Shown here: in pieces, positions 1 to 9,280 of the stretch
Layout: every line of letters starts with the position of its first letter
How positions within the stretch are numbered: position 1 is the first letter of the stretch
NCBI RefSeq assembly: GCF_000428105.1
Contig: NZ_ATZH01000026.1
Span: 1-64,000, forward strand
Direction: 5' to 3'
Source: Bacteroides pyogenes DSM 20611 = JCM 6294
GTDB taxonomy: Bacteria; Bacteroidota; Bacteroidia; Bacteroidales; Bacteroidaceae
DNA length: 64,000 bases
Notes under the pieces: model-generated
Database searches by the model: none
Seen by the model: only the letters and a program-made list of their open reading frames with translations
Told to the model about the DNA's origin: nothing
Translations under genes and position numbers: made by a program

Positions 1-32
1 TTTTTTTCTTTTTTCTCATGTCATAACCTTTT

Positions 33-141
33 TCAGGTGGTTATAGCGCGAGGGTTCCACCTCTTCCCATTCCGAACAGAGCCGTTAAGCCTCGCCGCGC
101 CGATGGTACTGCGTCACAGTGGGAGAGTAGGTCGCCGCCTT
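33..141 (+). rRNA. rrf: 5S ribosomal RNA
   Basis: The stretch reads as a bacterial 5S rRNA: the conserved CCGAACAGAG block near 81-90, GATGGTACTGCG near 101-112 and GGGAGAGTAGGTCGCCGCC at 121-139. The ends pair as helix I (AGGTGG at 35-40 with CCGCCT at 135-140). It is the last gene of an rRNA operon whose 16S/23S part lies left of the window. Ends are good to a few bases. Confidence 0.95.
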
Positions 142-152
142 TTTTTTCTTGT

Positions 153-200
153 ATTCCCCTCTTTTCCCCTCAGAAGGAAGAGAGGGGAATCTTGTTTTTA
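153..200 (+). terminator. rRNA operon terminator
   Basis: A hairpin 12 bp after the 5S gene: 153-167 pairs with 176-190 (10 perfect outer pairs, then mostly pairs including one G-U), loop of about 8 nt, followed by CTTGTTTTTA. The position and T-rich tail fit an intrinsic terminator. Confidence 0.8.
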
Positions 201-259
201 CCCACCCTTCACCTGCCGGTCACTGTATACATGCTGTTTAGGATATGGTAGATAATTAG

Positions 260-1451
260 GAATCACAGCACGAAATTAGTCTCGTCGTAGTGCTCATACA
301 AGGTTGCCGAGATTACATTAAAGCTCTTGAAGCCGCTTGATCCACTTGTTCATGCCGGCGCGCAAGAGACATCCTTGCCACATCTTTGTGTGAGTTCTTA
401 GAGAATATCATACGTAAGGAGTGGGTAAGTGAATAAGCTTTCTTCAGCTCAGGATACTGCTCAAAGAGCAGTTCTGCTCTCCATTTTTGGCTAGGTGTCC
501 ATTTGTCAACCGATTTAAAATGAAGGTATCGACTACGGGCTATAAGTTGCTTGGAGGTATCACCATTTGGCAGTATTTTGGCAATGTATCTTAGTCCTGA
601 CAACTTAGCCTCTTCACGAACATCAGTATCTGCTTGTATCGCCTCCCGACGATGGGCGATGCGCATCTCTTGTAGGGCATCACAAGCATATGAAAGCGGT
701 CGATGGTGCGAAGCGCCCAAGGAAAACGCCCCCGGGCAATAGCCGGCATAATTGGACATATCCAAGGTGATTTCCTTGGCCATCTGTCTTTTTTCGCGAT
801 CTATACGCCTTAATACCTCACAAATGGTGTCGGCTTTCACACCCTTGATAATAATGGCGATGATTGTTCCCTTTTCCCTCTAGATGCACGATTGGTAACC
901 AATGTATAGAGTTCTCCATTGCTAGGAGCTGTTTCATTTATACAGATACTCACCCATATTCTCCGGGAAAATCAACCAATCCTCTGCGTGCGGAAGTTTA
1001 GGTAGTCACTCAAGATCTCTTTATCCTGTTTTTCAAAACTATCGCCATTGATGTGGTGGTATAGGTCAAGCGAACGGGAGGTCGTGGGGATCCTCTTCAT
1101 ACAATCCTTCTAAAAAAGTCGCAAACTCTTTCGAGTAGCGGGTTCCCTCTGCTTTGAGGTCGTAACTCTCTGAAAAGTAACGATCGCTACTTTCTCATAT
1201 CAACGACGCCGGCGGACAATTAAGTCTACGCCTTTATTGCGAATCGGGAAATCACGAATCACAACAGCTTCGCGAAAAACTTTAGACTCTAAGTCCGAAT
1301 TCTTCTTATAGCTATCCATGAGCATCTCATCAAGATAGATTCGAATTAAAGAGTTATCCTCTTCAATGCGGACTTCCTTAAATTTTAACAAAATATCCGA
1401 TGGAAGAAGTAATTGAGCTAATGATAAAAGACCTTGATATAGATATACCAT
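260..1451 (-). pseudogene. Decayed ISL3/ISAon1-like transposase
   Basis: Remains of a DDE transposase of the ISL3 type, close to the ISAon1 group common in Bacteroidales. The N-terminal piece (1451-1200) ends in the typical FPIRxKxVDLIVRRRR. The next stretch (about 1190-900) carries DRYFSESYDLKAEGTRYSKE and then, in another frame, YHHINGDSFEKQDKEILSDY and EDWLIFPENMG. The catalytic piece (840-313) carries ITLDMSN, ACDALQEMRIAHR, the GDTSKQLIARSRYLHFKSVDKW region and LRMIFSKNS. The part after DMSN, where the DRFHV motif should be, is shifted out of frame. After 313 the family signature continues as FNVISATLYEHYDE and then stops, so the end normally containing NASAESFNAK is missing. It has several frameshifts and cannot make an active enzyme. 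No terminal inverted repeats or target duplication are visible. Confidence 0.8.
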
Positions 1452-1529
1452 TCTTCTTGTACAGACTAACTAAATTATACGCATGGTCCACATGAGTTTA
1501 CTGGTGAGCCTTAAAGAGAAGTGAACACA

Positions 1530-1572
1530 ATAACAGAAAGGGGCTTTCCGAACAAAAGCCCCTTTCTGAGTA
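1530..1572 (-). terminator. Terminator of the left susCD operon
   Basis: A GC-rich hairpin (CAGAAAGGGGCTTT from 1534, pairing with AAAGCCCCTTTCTG up to about 1568) lies about 45 bp beyond the last gene of the minus-strand SusC/SusD operon. The tail on the minus strand (TTATTGTG) is only weakly T-rich. Confidence 0.6.
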
Positions 1573-1612
1573 TCTATAACATCGCAATCTGTTAAATTAG
1601 AAAAATTATATT

Positions 1613-2485
1613 TTAATTTTTAATTTTCCAGTTTTGAGAAGTTCCAAAAGTCCCTTGATCTACGGCTATTGTTCCGTTAAAATCTATCAATCCGTTGCAA
1701 GCATCAATGCTTCCGGAACCCACGACATACAAATTAGTGTATTTACCAAAAGTAGGGTATAATACTTGCTTAGGAACTGTTACAGTATATGATACAGGAT
1801 CTACAATGATGCGTAAATTAGCATCTTCAAAAAATCCTTGCACTTCCAATTCTGTATCTGAGATTTTGACACCTACAGCATTATAGGTAGCACCACCATA
1901 AAATACACTGTTATCAGTAATTGTCAAATCACCTACAAAATCATCTAAATTCAACGCACATACTACGGGGTATGTAACCGAAGATGAATATCCCCTATCT
2001 TCTACTTGCCAACCTAAAAATGCTTTGTTATTATAACCGGTATATTTATTCCATCCGGGTATAATATCACCATTTTTTAAAACAACGTTAGCAGTAATTG
2101 TTACTTTTTCTCCCGCCGTGCGAGTATCCAAACCAAACTTCTTATAAATGTCGTTGATATCAAGAGCTATCTCAGTCGGAAACTCTTTTATATTGTCAAC
2201 TACCACTTTAGAAGAAACCTTGCCGTCCAAGCCAGTAAATACACACAATAATTGAGCGTAATCCATCATAGAGTAGTCACCTTGTTGCTTAGGGATTAAC
2301 AATTTCACCTTACAGTTGGTTTCTCCATTTCCGGATTCTAAAACTCCATCCGAATTTGCGGCACGGGTAATATCAATAACCACTCCTCTTTTAACGTCCT
2401 CTAATGGATAAGGGAGATCTCGGTCGCAACTGATATTCAGTAATGACACCAAGCCTAAAAATAGCAAAAGCTTTATATATTTCAT
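1613..2485 (-). CDS. SusE/SusF-position surface lipoprotein
   Basis: A 290-residue predicted lipoprotein with a short hydrophobic signal and lipobox LNISC (lipidated Cys20). The mature protein is rich in beta-strand-like sequence and shows no catalytic motif I recognise. It is the third gene of the susC-susD operon, starting 27 bp after susD. In such operons this slot usually codes for an extra glycan- or ligand-binding surface lipoprotein (SusE, SusF or DUF types), which is the basis for the role suggested here. The true substrate is unknown. When the invertible segment upstream is flipped, this gene would lose its promoter together with the left susC and susD, and the right-hand locus has no matching third gene. 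Confidence 0.7.
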   Translation of the reverse strand: MKYIKLLLFLGLVSLLNISCDRDLPYPLEDVKRGVVIDITRAANSDGVLESGNGETNCKVKLLIPKQQGDYSMMDYAQLLCVFTGLDGKVSSKVVVDNIKEFPTEIALDINDIYKKFGLDTRTAGEKVTITANVVLKNGDIIPGWNKYTGYNNKAFLGWQVEDRGYSSSVTYPVVCALNLDDFVGDLTITDNSVFYGGATYNAVGVKISDTELEVQGFFEDANLRIIVDPVSYTVTVPKQVLYPTFGKYTNLYVVGSGSIDACNGLIDFNGTIAVDQGTFGTSQNWKIKN

Positions 2486-2512
2486 ACTATCCTTTTTTTA
2501 TAATTAAACAAA

Positions 2513-4183
2513 TTATTTATCCCAAAATAGAATCTTTGCACTTAAGTCTCTGCCAACATTTGTAACGTTTGCCCCATTACGAGTCACTTCCGTATTAGGA
2601 TACCACATTGCACGAGGATATGCATTGATTCCTTTCAATGGGATATTTACAGGGCCGGGCTCAGGTTCCTTGTTGTTTTTAAAAGGAGATTGAGCAAACT
2701 GGGTTTCTTGGGGCAACAAAGTCGGATATCCCGTACGACGTATATCGCTATAAGCTTCTATGGGGTTAAAAAAGTTTGCAATCCATTTTTGTGTCATCAC
2801 AATACGAAGCTTCTCTAAATCTGTACTTGCAGCATCATATTTAGCTAATATTTTAGTTACAAATTCGGTGATTTTTTCATTAGTTATTACAGGAGCAGTC
2901 TCATCCGAAGCTTTTGTTACAGCATTGACATGTGCAATAGAAAGACGGATTCCCTCTTCTAGTTTTGCCTTTGCATCTCCATCAACTTCTTTCGCTAAAT
3001 ATAATTCAGCCAATAAGAAAGGCACAGAATAAGCTTGCAACATTTTCTCGGGAGCAATGCCGTTACCTACTGCTTCACTGCATTTTCCACCTTCTCCATC
3101 ATCATATTTTCCCCCACACGGATATATACCGATAAATGTCGAGGTCACACGTTGGTCATTGGCAGCTGCGGCTCCCGCTGAAGCAAAGAAAATAGAAACA
3201 AATGCGCCATCACGATAGTCTGTATTATTCTGCGCAGTAGCATCATTTTTAATTTGATTCACCCAGTAATATGGGATACGAGGATCTACTATACCGACAA
3301 ACGGATTATTTTTCACATTCAAGTCCATTCCTTTCATTGTCTCATACAACCATGGACTGATATAATAAGTGCTCTGTCCTCCAAGATACTCATCAACGTA
3401 TGCGGGATGACGTTCATCCGGATTGTCTTGTTTGGTATGTTTTAATTCCAAATCTTCTCCGCTTTTCATGAAGTTATTTTCAGCCAACAATTGTGTCAAT
3501 TGCTGGTTCCATCCTTCTATTTGGTCTTTCGCTTTACGCGACTGTACCAGTAATTTTAACTTGAGCGTATTCGCCATTCGGATCCACTTGTTTTTATCTC
3601 CTTTATAAAACAAGTCATCGGCTCCTGGTTTCAATAAATTACCTGCTTCAGTGTTATTCAAATCGGCTACACCTGCATCAATTAAGCTTAAAAGCGATTT
3701 ATAAATATCTTGACTTTTATCTACAGCAGGCGCATAATTTTCCGGCACGTTGTATTCCGAATATGGAATATCTCCCCAAAGATCTACCAACTGCGCGAAA
3801 GTATATGCTTTAAGCAACTTTCCAACACCTGCATAAATTAGATTTCCACCTGCCTCTGCAGCTGTAATCATAGCATCTACATTTTTTAAACCATAGACAT
3901 AGGCTTGCCCCCACGTATTTGTCAGAGTAGAATAAGTAGGCGTTATACTAAAATTATCAACTTCACGAGAAGTAAGATGAAATACATAAGATTGCAGACT
4001 ACTCCCAATATAATACCCTGGAGAAAAAGAATATCCAATTTCTCGTTCCGCACCGGTAAGTAGCTTTTTAAGTTCGGCAGAAGTCGGAAGATTAGGGTCA
4101 TCATTTATATCCAGATAGCTGTCGCAACTTAATAATACTAACAAACATACCGGAATTAGATAAAAATATTTTTTCAGTCTCAT
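2513..4183 (-). CDS. SusD/RagB-like nutrient-binding lipoprotein (SusD-like_2 type)
   Basis: A 556-residue outer-membrane lipoprotein with lipobox LLSC (Cys20), followed by DSYLDINDDPN, the usual start of mature SusD proteins. The body matches the SusD-like_2 branch: YVYGLKNVDAMI, GVGKLLKAYTFAQLVDLWGDIPYSEY (about residues 120-145, TPR region), and a C-terminal IEAYSDIRRTGYPTL segment. SusD proteins form the lid over the SusC barrel and catch the ligand at the cell surface. It lies 12 bp after susC, so it is surely co-transcribed. The second SusD in this window belongs to a different branch, so the two receptors probably bind different ligands. The ligand cannot be told from sequence. Confidence 0.9.
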   Translation of the reverse strand: MRLKKYFYLIPVCLLVLLSCDSYLDINDDPNLPTSAELKKLLTGAEREIGYSFSPGYYIGSSLQSYVFHLTSREVDNFSITPTYSTLTNTWGQAYVYGLKNVDAMITAAEAGGNLIYAGVGKLLKAYTFAQLVDLWGDIPYSEYNVPENYAPAVDKSQDIYKSLLSLIDAGVADLNNTEAGNLLKPGADDLFYKGDKNKWIRMANTLKLKLLVQSRKAKDQIEGWNQQLTQLLAENNFMKSGEDLELKHTKQDNPDERHPAYVDEYLGGQSTYYISPWLYETMKGMDLNVKNNPFVGIVDPRIPYYWVNQIKNDATAQNNTDYRDGAFVSIFFASAGAAAANDQRVTSTFIGIYPCGGKYDDGEGGKCSEAVGNGIAPEKMLQAYSVPFLLAELYLAKEVDGDAKAKLEEGIRLSIAHVNAVTKASDETAPVITNEKITEFVTKILAKYDAASTDLEKLRIVMTQKWIANFFNPIEAYSDIRRTGYPTLLPQETQFAQSPFKNNKEPEPGPVNIPLKGINAYPRAMWYPNTEVTRNGANVTNVGRDLSAKILFWDK

Positions 4184-4195
4184 AATGTTCTTGTT

Positions 4196-7100
4196 TTAGA
4201 ATGTTAATTTGAGGTTAAAGCCATAACGTCTCGTATTAGGAGCCGTTGTAAAGTCAATTCCCTGTACGTTTCCACCACCGTAAGTATTTAATGTAGGGTC
4301 ATAATTAGTGTGTTTAGGTACATTCGGAGCATAGAACCATAGATTACGCGCAACAAACGAGATGCTGGCCGAACCAATAAATGTTTTCGCTAATAATGAT
4401 TTTGGTAATTGATAGCCTAATACCACTTCACGAAGCCGGATAGTAGTTGCGTCATACACGGCCGCCTCGTCTACGCCATTAACAGCAAAGGTAGATACGC
4501 CACTGCTGGGAGTGAACCACAAATCTGATTCAGTCAATTGTACGGTATTCCGGATTTTATTGCCATTTTCATCAAGAAGCGGTTTCTTCGTAGCAGGGTC
4601 TCCTAAATATCCGGGTAGAATACGCGTTCCATAACGATCTTCCGTATCTTTCGTAACACCTCTTCCTAAAACATCTGTCAAGAAACTGGACCATACGCAT
4701 CCACCAACCTGAGCATCAAGCATAAATGACAATGAAAAACCTTTATAAGTAAAAGTATTATTCAGACTCGCTTTGTACTTCGGTGCCGGATTACCTATAT
4801 AACCATTTTCATTATCGATCAAATAAGCTCCTGAAGCAGGGTCAACCAATAAGTTACCTTCTTCATCCCGGGCATACTTCTCTCCGACCAACATACCATA
4901 AGGTTGTCCCACGTCTAAAACAGCCCCGGGAGTTGTAAAACCGGTACTCAAAGACACACGGGTAACGTCTTTAGCCAATTCTTTTACTTCACTCCGGTTT
5001 AATGTATAAGTAGCATACATATCCCATTTGAAATCATTATTCATTATGGGAATAATGCCTAAACCTACTTCTATACCCTTATTGTTCATTTTACCGAAAT
5101 TAGTATAATACCTGTTATAGCCGGTAGATTCAGGAAGACTCAATGGAGCGATTTGATTGGTTGAATTACGCGTATATAAAGTCAGGTCTAAATTGACACG
5201 GCTGTTCAAAAATTGTAATTCAGTTCCGACTTCCCATTCTGATGTGAACTCAGGTTCCAATTTCGGGTCAAAAGTATAACTCGGCACTTCCAATATCGGT
5301 TGTCCCATATATGGTTTCTCTAATAAGAAAGCTCCATTTTTATAATATGCAGAAGCATCGCGACCTACTTTTGCCCAGCTCAAACGAATTTTTCCGAATT
5401 TAATAATATCTTCGTTGATATGGAAAGCATCTGTAAAGACAAAAGAAGCGCTGACCGAAGGATAGAAGAAACTCCGATTGTCTTTAGGGAGAGTAGACGA
5501 GAAGTCATTACGTCCGGTAAATCCCAAAAATGCAAAATTCTTATATCCTAACGTCACATCTCCAAAAATAGCCCACAAACGAGTCCTCGTATAATTATCA
5601 GGATCAACAGTCTGGGATTCTGTATTTGTCAGATTATATACTCCCGGAGACATAATATTGAGTCCGACAGTTTTTGTATTCTGACTGGTAAACTGATTAA
5701 CGTTGTGTCCCAATGTAGCTTTTACATTAAAATCACTGTTCAAGTCTTTATCAAACCGGAATAATAAAGTAGACTCTATTTCTTGGGTATCATAAGTTTC
5801 TTTTAGAATCCGGCCTTTTCCTCCTAAAGCTCTGGACCCAAGATTCAGCACCTCCATACGATCCATTTTATAATCATTAATACCCACTCTATAATCTACA
5901 GAAAGCCAACTTGTAATATCATATCCCACATTAAAGTTTGCGACAGTACGATCCATTTGCGTCCGAATTTTATTATATCTCCATGACCATAACGGGTTAT
6001 CCGCCTGATCCCCAACAAAGAAAAGAGATTTGTGATCGGGAGTTTCATAAGGGAAAGACATATCCCAGTTACGACCCAAAATCAAAGCACGCGCAAAGGA
6101 AGAAGCGCCAATAGCAGAAGACTGATTATTACCAAACATAGGACCATTTTGCTTATTACGCGAATAAGAAACATTACCGCCAACCCGAATTCCATTGGAC
6201 AACTGTTGGGTTCCTCCTACACTAATTGAATAGCGCCCAAAATCAGCAAATGGAATATAACTGTCTTGCTGCATACGAGAAATAGTAGCTGTAAAATTAC
6301 CCGTTTCTGAGTATTTATTAATATTAAGAGATAAATCATAGATGCCTCCTGTTTCAAACAAATCTTTTACATTGTTTTTAAAAGCTTTGTAAGGAACCAT
6401 CTCCGGCATATCAGGATATGCTTTCCCATATATATTAGCAGCATACATACGCAAAGGTACCTCCGTAACATCGGTAAAAGCAGCTCCCCATGAGCCATTA
6501 CTACCACCAGGTATAAAGTTACTTCCCGTACCGAAAGAGTTTTGATAGTCGGGCAAAGAAGCAATCTTTTCAAATGTATATGACGCATTCAAGCTGACTT
6601 CCAGACCTTTACCAATAACTTTATTCGATTTCGATCCTGTTTTCGTTGTAATAAGAACAACTCCATTAGCCGCTCGAGAGCCATAAAGAGCTGCGGCAGC
6701 GGCCCCCTTCAAAACGTTCATCGATTCAATATCATTAGGATCCAGTGTTGAAAGTGCACTACCATAAGCGCCACCAGCATTTGTAGCCTGATTAGAAGAT
6801 GCAATTTCCGAGTTACTATATGGAACACCATCTACTACATAAAGAGGTTCATTTCCTCCTAAGAATGAAGAGTTACCACGAATGGTAATACGAGTGGCAG
6901 AGCCTGCCATGCCCGAAGGAGCACTGATATTCACACCGGGGATTTTACCTTCCAAAGAACGAAGCATATCCGGTTCCGCTTTTTGGAGAGCCTCTTCAGC
7001 TTTCACTTTAGAAACTGCATATCCTAAGGAACGTTCTGCACGCCTAATACCTGCAGCTGTAACAACTATTTCATCAAGTACTTTGGCGTCAGATTTTAGG

Positions 7101-7381
7101 ACAATCCTTACGCTCGGTCTAATTGCCACTTCCTGTGTTTGCATGCCAATGTACGAAACCTGCAAAGTCTTTGCGGAACTTGGTACATTGGGCAAAGTGA
7201 AATTACCATTCATATCAGTAATCGTACCTTGAGATGTACCTTTTACTAATACGGAGGCACCAACAACTGGCTGCCCATCTTCTTCGGAAATCACAACACC
7301 TGTGACTTTCAGTGTTTGGGCAGTTACCAGGCCTATACCTACAAAAAGGCAAGCCAACAACAGCATTAATTTTCTTTTCAT
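4196..7381 (-). CDS. SusC/RagA TonB-dependent transporter, expressed copy of a switch
   Basis: A complete 1061-residue SusC-type receptor that imports ligand captured by SusD, powered by TonB. Parts in order: signal peptide (1-21, cleaved near TAQT), carboxypeptidase-regulatory-like domain (about 24-100, VTGVVISEEDGQPVVGASV), plug domain (about 118-245, with NEPLYVVDGVPY and ANGVVLITTKTG), then the beta-barrel to a C-terminal Phe (KLTF), the usual end of an outer-membrane barrel. Start ATG follows a good Bacteroides promoter. Codons 66-86 (VPSSAKTLQVSYIGMQ and onward) lie inside a 62-bp sequence repeated in inverted orientation at 9289-9350. The first 65 codons, with promoter and signal peptide, are therefore on the invertible segment, and the rest is outside it. 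Confidence 0.95.
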   Translation of the reverse strand: MKRKLMLLLACLFVGIGLVTAQTLKVTGVVISEEDGQPVVGASVLVKGTSQGTITDMNGNFTLPNVPSSAKTLQVSYIGMQTQEVAIRPSVRIVLKSDAKVLDEIVVTAAGIRRAERSLGYAVSKVKAEEALQKAEPDMLRSLEGKIPGVNISAPSGMAGSATRITIRGNSSFLGGNEPLYVVDGVPYSNSEIASSNQATNAGGAYGSALSTLDPNDIESMNVLKGAAAAALYGSRAANGVVLITTKTGSKSNKVIGKGLEVSLNASYTFEKIASLPDYQNSFGTGSNFIPGGSNGSWGAAFTDVTEVPLRMYAANIYGKAYPDMPEMVPYKAFKNNVKDLFETGGIYDLSLNINKYSETGNFTATISRMQQDSYIPFADFGRYSISVGGTQQLSNGIRVGGNVSYSRNKQNGPMFGNNQSSAIGASSFARALILGRNWDMSFPYETPDHKSLFFVGDQADNPLWSWRYNKIRTQMDRTVANFNVGYDITSWLSVDYRVGINDYKMDRMEVLNLGSRALGGKGRILKETYDTQEIESTLLFRFDKDLNSDFNVKATLGHNVNQFTSQNTKTVGLNIMSPGVYNLTNTESQTVDPDNYTRTRLWAIFGDVTLGYKNFAFLGFTGRNDFSSTLPKDNRSFFYPSVSASFVFTDAFHINEDIIKFGKIRLSWAKVGRDASAYYKNGAFLLEKPYMGQPILEVPSYTFDPKLEPEFTSEWEVGTELQFLNSRVNLDLTLYTRNSTNQIAPLSLPESTGYNRYYTNFGKMNNKGIEVGLGIIPIMNNDFKWDMYATYTLNRSEVKELAKDVTRVSLSTGFTTPGAVLDVGQPYGMLVGEKYARDEEGNLLVDPASGAYLIDNENGYIGNPAPKYKASLNNTFTYKGFSLSFMLDAQVGGCVWSSFLTDVLGRGVTKDTEDRYGTRILPGYLGDPATKKPLLDENGNKIRNTVQLTESDLWFTPSSGVSTFAVNGVDEAAVYDATTIRLREVVLGYQLPKSLLAKTFIGSASISFVARNLWFYAPNVPKHTNYDPTLNTYGGGNVQGIDFTTAPNTRRYGFNLKLTF
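7126..7187. repeat. Left inverted repeat of the susC switch
   Basis: 62 bp inside the 5' part of the left susC, present again in opposite orientation at 9289-9350 with 60 of 62 bases identical. The 42 bp 7187-7146 are a perfect match. A short palindrome, GCAAAG-N-CTTTGC, lies at 7162-7174 and could be the recombinase-binding core. On the minus strand it codes for VPSSAKTLQVSYIGMQTQEV, in the same reading frame as the right copy. Confidence 0.92.
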
Positions 7382-7437
7382 AAATTCTCTCTTAAAGTTA
7401 AACCTTACATTAATTGTTTCTTTACTCTAACAAAATG

Positions 7438-7467
7438 CAAATATATTAATAAAAATGAAACGAACAA
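7438..7467 (-). promoter_or_regulatory. Promoter of the susC switch
   Basis: On the minus strand TATATTTG (7445-7438) fits the Bacteroides -7 box TAnnTTTG, and TTG at 7467-7465 is the -33 element with 19 bp between. Transcription would begin near 7431, giving a leader of about 50 nt before the susC ATG. It lies inside the invertible segment, so it turns with it. Confidence 0.8.
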
Positions 7468-7928
7468 TTTTTTTAATAAAAAAAGGTTGATATTGTAGCA
7501 AAATGATATATTTAAACAAGATTATATGTTTTACAGCACGTTTATTGTTTGTAAATGAAATCATCTACCAGACATTATGTGACATTATGAATAATCAAAA
7601 AGAATAATTTATCTTCAAATAAGAAGATTTATGGCTGTAAAAAAGGCTTATATTTATTCGTATTGATATTACAATAGGTATTAGTGATAAAAAAGTGCAT
7701 TTAAAGTAAATGCTTGTAAAAAATAAAGAATTCTATTCTTTTATCAGCATAGGTACAATTCAGATTAAGATTACTTTAGGCATAGTATTGAGGAATTTCA
7801 AAGTTTACATAAAAAGGTTCTTCAATTCTCATAATAATTGACTAAAGAAATTAAGAAGCACTTCTTAACTCTTATCTGATGAGTTTTCAGCTGCGGTTTA
7901 AAAGCAGTAAATTATTTTATGCTAAGAA

Positions 7929-8002
7929 TTATCCGTCTGCCGATTGAGTTTTATTCGTCTGGCAAATGGGAGACGAATAAAACTCAATCGGCAGACGGAT
8001 AA
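7929..8002. repeat. Perfect 32-bp hairpin palindrome in the invertible segment
   Basis: 7929-7960 is exactly complementary to 7971-8002, with a 10-nt spacer. It sits about 110 bp before the recombinase start. Neither strand has a T-run after the stem, so it is not an ordinary intrinsic terminator. A further copy of the arm motif CAGACGA occurs at about 8013-8019. The rest of the gap 7468-8114 is AT-rich; I see no clear recombinase promoter and no gene in it. Confidence 0.9.
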
Positions 8003-8114
8003 AACATAAATGACAGACGAAGTAGTTTTTATAAGAAGACAAATAAAATGCTAAAGGATATCCATAGGATACAGGATTGAATTAAAACAATAAAGAGGAT
8101 TAAAATTAAAGCTA

Positions 8115-9278
8115 ATGGAAAAAATCAGTTATAAGTTAGTTTTCAACAGAAAGAAAAAGTTTAATGATCAAGGGAGGGCATTGGTACAAGTAGAGGCTTA
8201 TTTAAATAAAAAAAAGATGTATTTTTCAACTAGAATATATCTCAAACCTGAACAATGGGATACAAAAAGGCGTATGGTGAAAAAACATCCTAATGCAGAT
8301 GGATTGAATAGAATGTTATATGATTATGTAGCACAAATAGAAAAGGTAGAGTTAGAGTTATGGCAACAGGGGCAAAAAATCAGTTTGCATTCGCTAAAAC
8401 ATTTATTAGCTATACCGCAAGAAACCAGAAAGTCTTTCCTTGCATTCTATAGGCAAGAAGTGGAGAATTCTTCATTAAAAGCATCCACTCAAAGGAATCA
8501 CCTTACTACATATAATATACTGAAGAAGTATAGGGGAAATATTTCATTTGCAGACATTACATTCGATTTCTTGATTTCCTTTGACCACTATTTGCGAACA
8601 GAAAAATATCATATTAATACAATAGCCAAGCATATGAAACATTTGAAACGATACGTTAATGTAGCTATTAATAAAGGATATATGGATGTGCAGAGTTATG
8701 CTTTCAGGCAATATAAAATAAAAACGATAGAGGGGCATCATACGCATTTGTCTCCAGAGGAACTAGCACAGTTGGAAAAATGTTTTCTGGAAGGGAAATA
8801 TACCCGATTGAGAAAAACCAAAGATGCCTTTCTGTTCTGCTGTTATGCCGGGCTAAGATATTCCGACTTTGTCAATCTTAAACAAGAAAATTTAGTAGAG
8901 CTATATGGAGACACTTGGTTAATTTTTCAGTCTGTAAAAACCAAAGTAGAAATCAGAATACCTTTGTATCTTTTATTCGAAGGAAAAGCTTTGAATATTT
9001 TAAAATATTACCAACACGATCTGAATGGTTTTTTCAGATTACGTGATAATTCAAATATTAATAAAGAATTACTTCTGCTATCCAAATTGGCAGGAATAAA
9101 AAAAAGAATTTCTTTTCACACGGCCCGGCATACAAATGCCACCTTGTTAATATATAGTGGAGCAAATATTACAACTGTACAGAAACTTCTAGGACATAAA
9201 AGTATGAAGACAACACAAATATATGCCGATATTATGGATATAACACTCATTAAAGATCTGGAAAGAGTGACATATTGA
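8115..9278 (+). CDS. Tyrosine recombinase, probable susC invertase
   Basis: A 387-residue site-specific recombinase of the Bacteroidetes phage-integrase type. It has an N-terminal arm-binding domain (about 1-95, typical YLKPEQWD), a SAM-like core-binding domain (about 105-200) and a C-terminal catalytic domain. The full catalytic set is visible: Arg248 (AGLRYSD), Lys277, His335 and Arg338 (HTARHT), His361 (LLGHKS) and the nucleophile Tyr370 (IYADI). The enzyme therefore looks active. It lies between two inverted repeats that start 11 bp after its stop codon, and similar recombinases are known to flip SusC/SusD genes in Bacteroides fragilis, so it is probably the invertase for this locus. It points toward the silent susC in the present orientation. 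Confidence 0.92.
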   Translation: MEKISYKLVFNRKKKFNDQGRALVQVEAYLNKKKMYFSTRIYLKPEQWDTKRRMVKKHPNADGLNRMLYDYVAQIEKVELELWQQGQKISLHSLKHLLAIPQETRKSFLAFYRQEVENSSLKASTQRNHLTTYNILKKYRGNISFADITFDFLISFDHYLRTEKYHINTIAKHMKHLKRYVNVAINKGYMDVQSYAFRQYKIKTIEGHHTHLSPEELAQLEKCFLEGKYTRLRKTKDAFLFCCYAGLRYSDFVNLKQENLVELYGDTWLIFQSVKTKVEIRIPLYLLFEGKALNILKYYQHDLNGFFRLRDNSNINKELLLLSKLAGIKKRISFHTARHTNATLLIYSGANITTVQKLLGHKSMKTTQIYADIMDITLIKDLERVTY

Positions 9279-9280
9279 TC

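Noticed and set aside
37..255. 72-codon open frame at the left edge
   Set aside because: It runs over the 5S rRNA and its terminator.
7929..8002. Hairpin as intrinsic terminator or as a second invertible element
   Set aside because: No T-run on either strand, and the 10-bp spacer is too small to hold anything useful to flip.
9275..9280. TTG start for the right-hand susC overlapping the recombinase stop
   Set aside because: It would give a protein with no signal peptide and half a domain; the inverted repeat offers a better explanation of the missing start.
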